Under the pieces are notes generated by a model. It saw only the letters and a program-made list of their open reading frames with translations, had not been told where the DNA came from and ran no database searches. Of a stretch of DNA of 64,000 bases, positions 1 to 11,975 are shown one piece after another (positions within the stretch are counted from its first letter, which is position 1; every line of letters starts with the position of its first letter). The stretch lies in NCBI RefSeq assembly GCF_027409185.1, contig NC_084460.1, forward strand, positions 65,794,501 through 65,858,500. The letters are read 5' to 3'. Origin of the DNA: Cynocephalus volans. Taxonomy: Eukaryota > Chordata > Mammalia > Dermoptera > Cynocephalidae. The translations under genes and the position numbers were made by a program.

Positions 1-254
1 GTTTTATTATTAAGTCTTAGAGTTGTGGGGGACAGTCAAGTGTACATTAACCAAATCTACTATCTTTGTCTGAGCCCCCTTCATCTCTAGCTTTTGCTAC
101 TGCTGTAGTCTCCATACTGGGCTTTGCACATCCTCTCTTTGATCAGTTCCTCATACAGTAATCAGAGCGATCATTTAAAAACACAGATTTTATGATGGCT
201 TCTTTTGCCATAGGATGCAGTCCACAATTCTTAATATGGAGAACAATACCCTTG
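1..254. other. Unassigned sequence
   Basis: No gene is visible. The stretch around 125-180 has the look of an old dispersed mammalian repeat, but I cannot name the family. Confidence 0.3.
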
Positions 255-790
255 TTCCAGTTATCACAGTTGTTTAACAAACCATTCCATAAACGTAGAG
301 GCTTAAAACAATAGCATTGATTTTGCTACAAGTCTTCAGTCTGGGTAGGGCTTGGTGGGGACAGCTCACCTATGTGCTATTCAGCACTGGATGCAGCAGC
401 TAGAAGTCTAAGGGATGGAGTCATCCGAAGGCTGCTGAAGGCTGCTGGTGCACTCTTCTGAGATGTAGGCTGGGATGACTCAAACACCTGGGGGCTGGAA
501 CATCTGGAGCCTGTTGGGTATCTCTTGTTCTGTGGTCTGTCCTTGTGCCCCCTCCAGCTTGTCAGCATCAGTGCAGCTGGACTCGTTACCTGTTGAATCA
601 GGTTGCTAAGGACTGTGTCCTGAGAAAACAGCCAGGGGAAGCTAGATCACCTTTTCTAACTAACCTTGAAAGTCACATCACGTCACTTCTACTGTAGTCA
701 AGCAGTTACAGTCCTGCGTGGATTAAAGGGGAGGGAACAGGAACTCCACTGTCTGTGGAGAACTGTCATCTCACACTGTAAAAAGAGCAT
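255..790 (-). mobile_element. ERVL-MaLR LTR (MLT1-like), antisense
   Basis: Reads as the reverse complement of an MLT1-type LTR. Landmarks are a 'gaggcttaaaacaatagc'-like start, a 'caggggaagctagatc' block near 632 and a 'gtcacatcacgtcacttc' block near 672. The same landmarks in the same order occur at 5526-5990, so the two may be the 3' and 5' LTRs of one antisense element later filled by other insertions. The subfamily is uncertain. Confidence 0.5.
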
Positions 791-1115
791 GCTTAACAAG
801 ATTTATCAATAGGGGCTGTCTTTGGAAAATATAACCACCTTCTGACTGCTAATTTCACTTCTTTCCCGAGTGAAAAAGATCAAAATCCTTAAATTTCATT
901 CTACGTTGGCTTCAGACTCAGGCTGCAGGTTCAGATTCTCATTATCATAATCAGGTGTGAATGGGCCTCCTTGGGCACTAGTCCTCAAGTGCAGCTTGTT
1001 CCTTTGGATATGAAGACTTGTACAACAGAGAGATAGGATATCTGCCCCCAAACACCTAACATACAACAGTGGGCAGGCATAGGTGTAACTGCTATAGACC
1101 CTTGTACTAGAACCC
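791..1115. other. Unassigned sequence
   Basis: No gene or clear repeat. It may be internal sequence of the antisense MaLR element. Confidence 0.3.
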
Positions 1116-1152
1116 TTGCTCAGGTTCTCTAGAGAAACTGAACCTGTAGGAG

Positions 1153-1221
<69 letters not shown>

Positions 1222-1355
1222 AAGAGAGAGAGAGATTGACTGAAGGAATTAGTTTATGCAATTATGGAGATGCAAGTCCAAAATATGCAGGGCAGGACAG
1301 CAGGCTAGAGACAGAGGGAAGAGTTGATGTTATAGCCTTTGAGTCTAAAGGCCAT
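1116..1355 (-). mobile_element. MLT2-like ERVL LTR, antisense, first part
   Basis: The block 'caggttctctagagaaac' near 1121-1138 is the reverse complement of the MLT2 3' end. The element continues at 1787-1945, which ends in 'aaaattaaccatc', the reverse complement of the MLT2 5' end. It is split by the MaLR LTR at 1356-1786 and contains an expanded GT tract. Confidence 0.6.
1157..1218. repeat. (GT)31 microsatellite
   Basis: 62 bp of perfect GT dinucleotide inside the antisense MLT2-like LTR, followed by a short GA run. Confidence 0.95.
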
Positions 1356-1786
1356 TGTAGTGGATTCAATTATGTCCCTCCAAAACTCATTGAAGCTTGA
1401 ACTGTGTCCCCCAAGTTTTATGTATTAGAAACTTATCCCCCACTGTGACTGTTAAGAGGTGGAGCCTAAAAGAGATGATTGGATTGTAGGACCATGCTGT
1501 AGTGAATGGATTAAAAATGGTGGTCAGGGATGTGGTTCTGAGGGCTTTAAAAGAAAAGAAGAGTCTGTCTCTTTCTCTGTTTCTCTCTGTCTGTCTGTCT
1601 GTCTCTCTCTCTTTCTCTCTCTGTTTCCACCACCTTACAGTGTGAGACCCCTGGACACTGTCACTATCACTGGATGGACTTTGGGCTTCCCACCCTCAGA
1701 AACTGGGTGCAATAAATGTCGTTTTTCTTTATAAATCATCCAGTCTCGGGTAGTCTGTTATAGCAACACAAAAATGCACCAATACA
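1356..1786 (+). mobile_element. Solo ERVL-MaLR LTR (MLT1/MST type), nested
   Basis: Starts with TG and ends in CA. It has the MaLR 3' signature 'ataaatcatccagtctcggg' (1731-1750) preceded by a 'caataaa' poly(A) signal, and a CT-rich internal stretch at 1561-1625. The flanks 'gccat' (1351-1355) and 'tccat' (1787-1791) match at 4 of 5 positions and look like the target-site duplication. It interrupts the antisense MLT2-like LTR and is therefore younger. Confidence 0.7.
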
Positions 1787-1945
1787 TCCATCTTGCTCAA
1801 AGTCTATCAATTTAAATGTTAATCTTTTCTTAAAACAAACAAACAAACAAAAAAAACCCCTTCACAGTGACATTCAGACTGGTGTTTGACCAAAAATCTG
1901 AGTACTGTGGCCTAGCCAACTGGGCGCATAAAATTAACCATCATA
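1787..1945 (-). mobile_element. MLT2-like ERVL LTR, antisense, second part
   Basis: Continuation of the LTR at 1116-1355 beyond the nested MaLR. The order 'tttaaatgttaatc', then 'ggcctagccaactgg', then 'aaaattaaccatc' matches the reverse complement of MLT2 5' halves and repeats at 53036-53152. Confidence 0.6.
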
Positions 1946-2625
1946 ATCCTCTTGTTCAAAAAAAGGGAAAATGGGAGGCAGACAGGGGTCTCTGGTCAAT
2001 AGCAATCCTGAAAAGCAGCCAGGCACAAGTTGGCAGCAACTTGGTAGGGTTGAGTCCTAATTCCTGGGATTGACTGTCTATTGCTCTTGACTCTGCCTTC
2101 TGAGTTATGGGTTCTGTCCTTTGGGACAGTCTTCCTTTTCTGTAAAAATGCCTCTTATTTGCAGCTGAGTGGTTTTCTTGGCCTGTGTCCTGCCCATACT
2201 AGTTTGAGAGTCCAATGCCTGTTTTCATTTTGTGCTCTCTCTCTCCCATTTTGTCTGAGCTGGCAGTATTTTATCCTGTATAATTACTTTAAAAATGTCA
2301 TGGGTTTTCTATGGATCTTTTGGGTCACGCCATTAGACAAAAGCTACTACACATCTTATTAACATAAGTGCTTTCTCTACCTTAGATTTTCTTCAAGGCT
2401 GCTGTGAAGAAAAGTTCTTAAAATTCCCAAATCCCTATTATTCACTGAAGAGGATCTGCAAGGCATGCTCGTAAGAGCCTTAAGGGGCCTTTTTTCCTCA
2501 CAGTTCTCTGAGGGACTACCTCAGTTATTTGTGAGGCCTTAGCAGAGGATCTTACTGTCCCACACTGGATTTAATCTTTGCCCTGAAACCCTCTCTTAAT
2601 TTTAGAAAATTGGAGAGGCTGGGAA
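1946..2625 (-). mobile_element. Probable MaLR internal region, antisense
   Basis: No protein-coding gene. Phrases such as 'ctgaagaggatctgcaagg' (2444-2462) and 'ggagaggctggg' (2611-2622) recall the non-coding internal part of MaLR elements in reverse. This fits its place between two antisense MLT1-like LTRs. Weakly supported. Confidence 0.3.
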
Positions 2626-2939
2626 AGATAAGCAGTTTTATTTTTATTTATTTTATTTTTTGCTTTTATTGTTCATACTGTATTCTGCTAATTGCACAGA
2701 GGCTTTGGGGATCAACTATGAAAATGATATACAGTGAAATAGGAAAAAAATACATATATGATGATAAAACAGGAGGATCAGAGGGAATATCAATGAGAAA
2801 AAGAGGTATAACCCATAAAAGAAGCCAAAAATTCATGGTGCTTATTTTTTTTAACAGACTCAGAATAAAGTTTATTGAGTGCAAAAGAAAAATATACAGA
2901 ACATACAAGGCTCTGTGGCATGTACAGCTTTAACAGTTT
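2626..2939. other. Unassigned AT-rich sequence
   Basis: AT-rich. Open frames occur on both strands, but none has recognisable domains. Nothing supported. Confidence 0.3.
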
Positions 2940-3485
2940 TTTGTTTTTTAAAAAATAAGCCTTAATACATTTAAAAAGACTAAGATCATAGAAAATATGT
3001 TCTCTGACTACAATAACAGAAGGAAATTTAGAAAGTTCACAAATGTGTGGAAATTTAACAACACTCTTCTAAATAAACAATGGGTAAAAAGAAATATCAC
3101 AGAGAAATGAGAGAATATTTTGATATAAAAATCAAAGGACAACATATCAAAATTTACAATATGCTGGGCTTGTGCAGTGCTTAGAGGAAAATTTATGCTT
3201 GTAAACACCTACACTAAAAAGAAGAAAAATCTCAAATCAGAAATATAAACTTCTACTTTAAGAAAATAGAAAAAAGAAGAGCAAACTAAACCAAAAGCAA
3301 ATATAAGTAGGAAATAGCAAAGATTACAACAGAAATACATGAAAATAGGGAGTTAAAAAGCAATGTAGAAAATCAACAATACCAAAAGTTGATTCTTTAA
3401 AAAGATCAACAAAATTTGCAAGCCTTTATCTAGACTAACCCAGAAAAAAAGAGAGAAGACAAATTAATAAAATTAGAAATAAAGC
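2940..3485 (+). mobile_element. L1 ORF2 fragment, sense
   Basis: Old L1M-type sequence from the middle of ORF2. The block 'agactaacccagaaaaaaag' (3432-3451) is a hallmark of L1 ORF2. Stops are frequent and there is no intact frame. It abuts an L1 5' region in the opposite orientation at about 3486. Confidence 0.65.
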
Positions 3486-5095
3486 AGGGGCATTATTACA
3501 CTGTCATTATGGTTTTTTGTGGTGATGAGATTTAGTTTCTTTCTCTTTCTTATTTGCATTTTTGTTCTACCAGTGGGTTTTATCGTTTTTTCTTGTGTAT
3601 TCATGTTAGTGATTACTTTTTGTCAGATTTCAGATGCTGTACTTCCTTGAGAATTTCTTGTAGGGCTGGTTGTGTGGTGGTGAACTTCCACTGTTTTTGT
3701 TTGTCTGGAAAATGCACTATTTTCCCCTCATTTATGAAGGATAGCCTTGCTGGGTATAGTTTTCTTGACTGGCAGTTTTTTTCTTTTAGTGTTTTGGATA
3801 TATCTTCTCATTTTCTTCTGGCCTAGAGTTTCTATTGAGAAGTCTCCTTTTAATCTGATAGGGGCTCTCTTAAACATGACTTGATGCTTTTCTCTTGCTT
3901 GTTTTAAGATTCTCTCTTTGTCTTTGAGCTTTACCAGTTTGACTGTCTTGGAGAGGATCTTTTTGGGTTGAATCTGTCTGAGGATCTTTCAGCTTCCTGG
4001 ATCTGAAGGTACATGTCTCTCCCTATACCTGGGAAGTTTTCTGTTATTATTTTGTTGAATATGTTTTCCATGTCTTTTTCTTTCTTCTCCCCTTCTGGAA
4101 CATTCATGATTCATATGTTTGTGCACTTAAGGTTGCCTACTAGCTCTCTTAGATTTTCTTCATTTTTAAAATTCTTTTTTCCTTTTTTTTGTCCACCTGG
4201 CTTATTTCTAAAAGACTAATCTTCAATATCAGAAATTCTTTCTTCCGCTTGTTCCAGCCTGCTGCTTAAGCTATTGGTTGTGTTTTATATTTCATTGAGT
4301 GAATCTTTCAGTTCCATGAATTCTGCTTCATTCTTCTTTAAGGTATTAATCTCTGTAAATTTCTTAAATTCTTTTTTCCTTTTTTTTGTCCACCTGGCTT
4401 ATTTCTAAAAGACTATCTTCAATATCAGAAATTCTTTCTTCCGCTTGTTCCAGCCTGCTGCTTAAGCTATTGGTTGTGTTTTATATTTCATTGAGTGAAT
4501 CTTTCAGTTCCATGAATTCTGCTTCATTCTTCTTTAAGGTATTAATCTCTGTAAATTTCTTCCTTCATATCCTGTTTTTTTCACCCCTCATATCATTGTG
4601 CTGCCTGAGTCTTCCTGCATCTCAGTGAATTTCCTTAATATTGTTGCTTGGAATTACTTTTCAGTCATTTCATGGGTTTCCTTCTCTATAGGGTCTGGTA
4701 TTTAAGAATTACTGTATTCTCTTGGTGGTGTCATATTTTCTTGGGTATTCATATTTCTAGTATCTCTACATAGCTGTCTGGTGATCTGGTAGAGCAGTTG
4801 CTTCTTCTGTTAGTCTGCGGTGAGCTTTGAGGAGAGAGGTGTACTCTTCTTTTTCCGTTCTCCACTGGTGACTTGCTTTGTGTCTCTGCAGTCAAGTGGT
4901 GGGCCACCTGCATGGTGGCTGTGGCTACTGTTGTGGCATTTAGCTACTTTTGTGGCAGCTGTGGCTGTGGTGGACCTCCTGCATGGAAGTGGTGTTTTTG
5001 GTGTGTTCTCTTGCCTGCTTCTGGGAGGTGGAGTGCTGCCCTCAGCTCCTGCCTAGGACCCCAGGCATTGGTCCAATAGTTTTAGTTTTGAACCC
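3486..5095 (-). mobile_element. L1M-type 5' region, antisense
   Basis: Reads as the reverse complement of an L1M 5'-UTR/ORF1 region: 'tagggctggttgtgtggtgg' (3661-3680), 'cttgctgggtatagttttc' (3747-3765), 'cttggagaggatctttttgg' (3948-3967). The right half (4800-5090) is the GC-richer start of the element. It carries a 197-bp tandem duplication. Confidence 0.65.
4169..4561. repeat. 197-bp tandem duplication inside the L1
   Basis: Copy 1 spans about 4169-4365 and copy 2 about 4366-4561. They are nearly identical; the difference I see is one base ('gactaatc' versus 'gactatc'). Confidence 0.9.
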
Positions 5096-5525
5096 GGGGA
5101 GATATGATCCCTTTATATTTCCTTGAAATCTTACCTGAAAATGGAACAATTCCTTCTTCATCTCTTCTCTCCTTTCTCATTTTACTAAGTCAAGAAAGAG
5201 CTAGGCAGGATTATCAAACTCTACCTGGAAAACTCCACTAGATCCTCCAGTTCATTAAGTGTATTGTCTGTTTCCTGCATTGTTACACACAGCAGTGTTG
5301 CTAAACTTTCTGCCACTCCTTAACAAGGGGCCCTTTCTTCAGCTTCCTGGAACATCTTCCCTCCTTTCCTTTAAGTCATCACCACCGACAGCTTCTTGAG
5401 AACCATCAGACATCTGCTGATTTCCTCCCTAAGACCCTTCCAACAATGCCCACTGCCCAGCCTTGGAGCTCCCCCACTTGCTCTAGTTTTCTGTTCCAGC
5501 AGCACCCCACTTCCAGTTGGGTACA
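5096..5525 (-). mobile_element. Probable MaLR internal region next to its 5' LTR, antisense
   Basis: The wording 'agcagcaccccacttccag' (5498-5516), directly before the antisense LTR, is typical of MaLR internal sequence beside the primer-binding side. No reading frame. Confidence 0.4.
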
Positions 5526-5990
5526 TAACCAGTCATTCCAAAACATAGTGGCTTAAGCCAACAAAGTTTATTTTATTCAAAAATCTGCAATCTGGGCAGT
5601 GTTTGTTGGGGACAGGTCACCTGAGTCAAAGTCAATTGGAGAAGCTCAAAAGAATTACCTGAAGGCTCTTACATATTTTGGAAAACCCAGGCTGATAGCA
5701 CGCAAACAGGCAGGGCTGGAAGAGCTACTCCCTTGGGCATCACTCTCTGTCTCTTTGTGATCTCTCCCTGTGCTCTTTCCAGCACGGTACCTGAGTGTCC
5801 TTGGATTTCTCACATGTTGGTTGGCACAGGTAATCCAAGACACATGTCCTAAGACGGGATGAGAGCCAAGGGGAAGCTATATTGCCGTTTTTAACACAGA
5901 TTCACTTTAACATAGTCACAACCTGCGTAGGTTCAAGAGGAGGGGACCTACATCCTAGTGCTTGGGGAGAGTCCACACCACTCTGTGAGA
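5526..5990 (-). mobile_element. ERVL-MaLR LTR (MLT1-like), antisense
   Basis: Shares landmarks with 255-790: 'tggcttaagccaacaaag', 'gttggggacaggtcacc', 'caaggggaagctatattg' and the closing 'tgagaagagcacatgg'. Likely the 5' LTR of the same antisense element. Confidence 0.5.
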
Positions 5991-6660
5991 AGAGCACATG
6001 GAATGGGCTGGGCCAATGATGCCACCCTGGAAATGACCACTTGCCCTGGCCCTGCATGCTCTGGCCTCTCTGGAGCTGGCCCCCAGCTCCTTTTTCCCTC
6101 CTTGCTTTCTACTCTAGCTGACTGGTATTATAGCAGTGCCTCCAACACACTGTGTTGTTTTCTGTCTTCCAGCTTCTGTGGTGCAGACCTTCCCAATGCT
6201 CTCAATTTATTTTCCTCCTATACATCTCAGCACACATTTCACTTCCTTGGGGAAGCTTTCTTGCCTGCCTAGGGTAGGTCTCTTTCTCTGGTTATACTCC
6301 CACCCAACACTCCCCACAGCATATTTCATATCTGTAATCATTGCATTCATCATTAGTAATAGATTTCAAGTCTGCCCTCTTCTTCCTTAGACCAACATCT
6401 CCACAAAGGTAGGTTCAGTGTCTGTCCTGGGCACCGTGGTAGCACTTAGTGAGTGAGCTGGCTGGCTGATTTATTGAGAAAACTTCAGATTACAGCACTT
6501 CTTACTGAAGCTAAACATCCCAACCATAATGGGAACCTGATAGGGCAGGTGTTTTCCTGGCCTGGTGACTGTTGTGTCCTTGACCCCGAAGTGTGCCTGG
6601 CATATTGGAAGCTCTTAATATGTGTTTATTGAAAGAGTAAATACATTAATGAATGAAAAA
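5991..6660 (+). mobile_element. LINE L2 3' part
   Basis: Pyrimidine-rich L2-like text runs from about 6130, and 'gtgtgcctggcatattgg' (6591-6608) is followed by the L2-like end 'gaatgaaaaag'. Old and diverged; an unrelated insert may lie at 6450-6580. Confidence 0.5.
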
Positions 6661-7694
6661 GAAGCCTGTACTGATAAAGAGCAATATAGAGTTCAGTTCT
6701 AGGCATTCTATCTACCAAAAGGAGTGGTGCTTCCAAGTTCTAAGTGGATAGAGATTTCATGATGTGGGGTTCTCATCGTCCCTGTTTTTTGGTTAGGTGT
6801 GCCACGTACTTAGTGCAGGATTGTGTTAACAGGATAATATAGCAAATATAAAACATGACGAGAACAATAGATTTGTTGATCAGCTAAAGTCCCAGCTTTG
6901 TTACTTATTTATTTTGTTACTCACCTTTGCAAACTCTTGCATTTCAAAAGTGAATGGAAATCACTCTTCAATTGAGTGAGGAAATAAGATTAAATATTTT
7001 TAGATATGTATATATCATTTTAGTATAGAAAGCAAGATCTAAAATAAAAAGCCATTAGCTTTGTTTTTTGTTTTTAATGTCACACAGCACCATGATTCAT
7101 TTTTAATGCAGGAATTCTTACTTTTTTTGTTTAATGAGGTCTTATGTAAGGATTTGATATCTTGAGGAGAAATATTTAGAGAGAATATATAGCCCCAGTT
7201 TCCGTACCATCCCAAATGATGTGAAATACCAATGTGAAACTTTTGAAATGAGCTATATGAAACTACAACCTCTCACTCAGCATTGCAAATGGTCCCCCAG
7301 GGTACTCCAAGTGCTTCTTAATCTGGCTTCAACATGGCCTGGGTTACAGTTTGTAGTGGCAGTGGGGCCTTGTAATATGGTCTGTGTGAGCTGAGAGGCA
7401 TGTATTGCTGCCCATGGAGCCTTGACAACCAGAGGGAGCATCATGCAGCCAACAGTAAGTTGGCAGGGGCATGGACAGCATCTTCTCTCCTTGCTCTATT
7501 AATCATCTTTTCTCTGAGGTACCAGCAAGTCTGGAAACTTTCAGCATGGCACCAATGATCCATTCACCTGACCACAGAAACCCTATCTGCTTGTACAGAA
7601 CAAGTTATTAAATTTGCAGTGTTATGGAATTTGTAAAAATCTTTAATGATGGTTCGATCTCAGACTTGTTCTTAGTTTGTTTCATATTTCTGGA
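6661..7694. other. Unassigned sequence
   Basis: AT-rich and presumably intronic. I see no gene, exon signature or repeat that I can name. Confidence 0.4.
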
Positions 7695-7890
7695 ACTGTG
7701 ATAGAGCAGAGTAGTAAAAGTGAACTAGGATCTTAGGGTCTTCGTTCTAATTTTAGCACCAGTGCTAATTATCTGTGTGATCCTAAGCAGGTCACTTAAC
7801 CCATCTGGGTCTCAGTTTCCTCCTGTTTTTGTGAAAGGCAAGAGAAAGGTTGAACTACATGCTATCTGGAGTCTCTCAGCTCTAACAATT
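7695..7890 (+). mobile_element. MIR SINE
   Basis: The MIR core is visible: 'tgtgtgatcctaagcagg' then 'cacttaacccatctgg' then 'gtctcagtttcctcc' (7773-7824). Confidence 0.75.
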
Positions 7891-8239
7891 TAAGTTTTGG
7901 GAAGGGTTCCAGGGACTAGTCAAACCATGAATGTGGATGTACTAAAATACATCAGGATATGGATATAAACCTTAAAAAAATATCTGCCTAAATCAAACCC
8001 AGGATTTAGCAAAATTTGATTTTTAAAAATTGTTGCTTCATTTTCAAAATTCTATGCATAGAAGCCTGGTAATTACAGAAAATTCGATTTATCATGTTCT
8101 TCTACCAAGGACCACTTTTCTTGGAGCCCAATTAAAATTTGTGTCATTATTTTATACACAAATATGTGTACACACACACACATGAACACATATAGAGAGT
8201 GGTGTGTGTGTATGTATGTCTATGTATATGTGTATAATT
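7891..8239. repeat. Unassigned sequence ending in alternating CA/TG/TA tract
   Basis: 8155-8237 is an imperfect alternating purine-pyrimidine tract (CA, TG and TA steps). The part before it has no feature I can name. Confidence 0.6.
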
Positions 8240-8710
8240 TTTCTGATTCTAAAAGTAGTACATGTTGATTATAGAAAATTTGAAGAATACCAAAGTTATG
8301 AAAAAAATTACCCATAATGTCACTATCAATATGCCTTTTAAACATTTTAGTATTTTTCCCAATGTTTTTCCTCCATTCATGTGTATATACATATGATGGT
8401 ACTTTAAAAAGTCTAGAAAAACATAATTAAAAGATAATATGAATCTTTCCACAAACTTTTTGAATACCCCTCATTGTGTATTTGTGTGTGTGTGTTTATG
8501 TTTACATAAAAATTGCATATGCTATTTTGTGGCCTGGTCTTTAAATTTAAAGCTGTGGTTGAAGCATTTTCACATATCCTTAGACACATTAGAATGTGAC
8601 TTTTAACAACTGCATAGGAATATAATGTTATTTATTAATCAAATTCCTTGTTTATTATTTTAGCATTTTGCTAATAAGAATGCTCTGAAAAATATCCTTG
8701 TACAACAATC
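8240..8710 (-). mobile_element. Old LINE-derived 3' sequence
   Basis: The blocks 'aaaattacccataatgtcac', 'ttcacatatccttagacac' and 'gctctgaaaaatatccttg' follow the pattern of an old L1-related 3' end widespread in mammals. Family name uncertain. Confidence 0.4.
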
Positions 8711-11085
8711 GAGGGAGGCATCTCTGATTTTCCAGAAGTGACATTTCACCATAGCCACTCTCACCCTGTGCATGTCTGTGCTCCCATTCTTGGCTCTCCC
8801 TCACATACTGGTACCAATGCAGCAGCAGTTCTGCCTGCACTCTGGCACCAGTACCATTACTACCCTGGATTCCAGAGCTGTAGTCCCTCCATCCATGCCC
8901 AAGCTTCAGGTCTCTACTCCCTGGCCACTCTGGAGGAACCACCACCATGAGTAGACCACAAGCCAGACCCAGTGCTGAGAGTAATCCCCTCAGCCACAAC
9001 TTCTCTGGTGGGAGAAAAAGAGATTTTTCTAGGCGGTCATTATCAGTGAAAACCCGAACAACCCATGCCATCACTATGGACATCTACAGTGTTGGCTGCT
9101 GAGGATTCCTGCAATCTTTGTGAACACTGAGCTCAGCTGGCAGAACTGTACAGGAAGTACACATCTGCACCCTCACTAGTGCTAGAACCACTGCATCCTT
9201 CCCAGCAAGTGCCCTCACACCCTACCATAGGGGAAGGTCTTTCTACAGTGAAGCTAGACCATAAAGTCTTCAAGAGGTGATCACTTCACCAAATGTACAG
9301 ACATGAACGTAAGGTGACAAAAAACATGAAAGACCAAAGAGACATAATACCACCAAAAGAACACAATAATCTCTCAGTTGCTGATCCCAAGGAAATGGAG
9401 ATATATAAACTGCCTGACAAAGAATTAAAAATAATTATTTTGAGGAAGCTCAGCAAACTTAAAAAAAAATACAGAGAAAAAATTCAATGAAATTAGGAAA
9501 CTAATAAATGACCAAAGTTAGAAATTTAACATAGATTGAAATTATGAAAAAAGAAACCAGAAAGAAAAAGAAAACAGAAATTCTAGAGATGAAAAATACA
9601 ATGAATGAAATGGAAAAATACAATAGAGAGCATCAACAGCAGAATTGATCAAGCAGAAGAATCTGTGAACTCAAAAGTGGGTTATTTGAAAGTATACAGG
9701 CAGAGGAGAAAACAGAAAAAAGAATGACAAGAATGAAGAAACCTTATGGGATTAATGGCACAGCATCAAAAGAACAAATTTTCAAATTATAGGATTTCAG
9801 AAGGAAAAGAGAAAGACAAAAGGGTAGAAAGTGTATTAAAAGAAATAAAAGCAGAAAACTTTCCAAATCTGGATAAAGAAATAAATATCCAGGTAGAGGA
9901 GAGTCAAAAATCTCCAATCGGTTTCAATCCAAACAAGACTACACCAAGACATATTATAATCAAACTGTCAAAAATCAAAGACAAAGAGGATGTTCTGAAA
10001 GTATAAACAGAAAAGAAGCAAATCACATACAGCCAGCAGCATATTTCTCAGAAGAAACCCTAAAGGCTAGGAGGGAGTGGGATGATAAATTCAAAGGGCT
10101 GATGGGAAAAAACTACCAACCAAGAATACCCAGGCAAAGCTATTTGTTGGAATTGAAAGCAAGATAAAGACTTTCCCAGACAAACAAAAGCTGAGGAGGT
10201 TCATCACCAGTAGACCTGTCTTACAAGAACTAGGGAGTTATTCAAGCTGAAAAGCTAGTGGGAGTTATTCAAGCTGAAAGAAAAGAACACTAATTAGTAA
10301 CACAAAAACATGAAAATATAAAACACTGGTAAGTACATAGTCAAACTGAGAATAATATTTTAATGGTGGTGTGAAAATCATATCTTTAGTATAAAGGTTA
10401 AAAGACAAACTATTAAAAATAACAGTTACAATTATTTGTTAAGGGATATACAATATAAAAAGTTGTAAATTGTGACATCAGAAATTTAAAATGTGGAAGG
10501 GGATGGAGTAAAAGTGTAGATAATTTTTATGCAATCAAAGTTAAATTGTTATCAGCTTATCATACATATACAGCCTGTTGTAACTGTGAGATGTTTTATA
10601 TAAGCCTCATGCTAACCACAAAGCAAAAACCTATAGCAGATATACAACACATAAAAAACAAAGCAATGAAAGCATAACACTAGAGAAAGTCACCTAATTA
10701 CAAAGAAGAACAACATGAGAGGAGGAAAGAAACAGGATCTACAAGAATGAGCAAAATGGCTCTAGTAAGTCCTTACCTACCAGTGGTTACTTTGAATGTA
10801 AATGGATTAAATTCTCCAACCCAAAGACATAGAGTGACTAAACAGATGAACGAAATATGAGACCCAACTGTATGCTGCCTACAAGAGACTCATTTCACCT
10901 TTAAGGACACACATAAGTTGAAAGTGAAGAGATGGCAAAAGATGTTCCATGCACATGGAGACCAATGGAGAACAGGGGTAGCTGTACTTATATCAGATAA
11001 AATAGACTTTAAGTCAAAAACTGTCAAGTGAGACAAGGAGGCTTTGTATAATGCAGGAGGCATTATATAATAAAGGGATCGGTTT
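8711..11085 (+). mobile_element. L1M-type 5' region, sense
   Basis: A long L1 5' region. 9293-10006 has charged, lysine-rich broken frames. 'aaactgtcaaaaatcaaag' (9962-9980), 'ccagcagcatatttctcag' (10033-10051) and 'acaagagactcatttcacc' (10881-10899) are hallmarks of this class. An internal 27-bp duplication sits at about 10233-10286. No intact ORF. Confidence 0.6.
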
Positions 11086-11850
11086 GTTAGAAATCATATT
11101 TCAGTGTGAGTGGCTGAGCACCTTTGGCATACTGGTGAGGCTTGGCTGTGATAAGGTTGACCTTGCCTGTGGAAGGTGTGGCTGGTCCTGCTGCATGCAG
11201 GGTGTGTGTGCATGCAGAGGTAGGAGTTACCTGCCGGAAGCCATTACGTGGGTGGATTAATTTCTGTGCCACCCATCAAAGCAGAGCCATTCCTAGAACT
11301 TTGCATTCTTGAGACTCAGTCTTCTCTGTTCCCTACTGCATCCTGCTGCTTCTTTGTTACCCTTCATGCCACCATTGCTTTAAAAAGGATAACATTGCCT
11401 GGGCCTAGGTCATCAAAGTTGAACTCCTCAGCCTGGATTTAACAGCCTCTGAAAATCTGTCCTTAGTCATGATGACCTTCTTCTTGAAGTTCCATTCCAG
11501 TCAGCTGAGTGCTCCTTATAATGCCCCTCATCTGCCACCTCTCCATGTCCTGACCCCAGACCCCAGGGAGTTCAACATTTTCTGATGCCTTGTTTCCATC
11601 ATCTGTTGGTGAGCTTGTAACCCACCTGTCGGCACATGGTGTGTAACCTCATGGAGCATCTTCCTGCTTCTGGTCTTCAGCTAGTTCTGCTTGAGCGTAT
11701 GTCCACGAAGGCTGAGTTTATGACTTTTCACATTGCACCTACTGCAACTAGCCCAATCTTGTGCAAATAGGGTAATGAATGTTGACGTGAATTTCAAACA
11801 TGTTTAGCTTACCTTTCCCAATTAGCTTGGAAACTCCTTCAACACAGAGA
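11086..11850. other. Unassigned sequence
   Basis: Moderate GC. 11310-11700 could be a very old LINE, but I cannot support a family. No gene seen. Confidence 0.3.
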
Positions 11851-11975
11851 TTGCTTTTTTAAAGTAAATTTTATTGAAGTCTAACATACAAGTTCAAAAT
11901 ATACATTAAAAAGTTGCACATGAACAGCTAAATAAGTGCTCACAAAGTAAATGCACCCATAATCAGCACTCAAAC
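11851..11975 (-). mobile_element. Old L1 3' end fragment, antisense
   Basis: 'aaagtaaattttattgaag' followed by 'aacatacaagttcaaaat' resembles the reverse complement of L1MC/ME 3' ends. Only about 120 bp. Confidence 0.4.

Noticed and set aside
896..1261. A 121-aa open frame with a histidine-threonine run
   Set aside because: It is the reverse reading of the GT microsatellite and the MLT2-like LTR.
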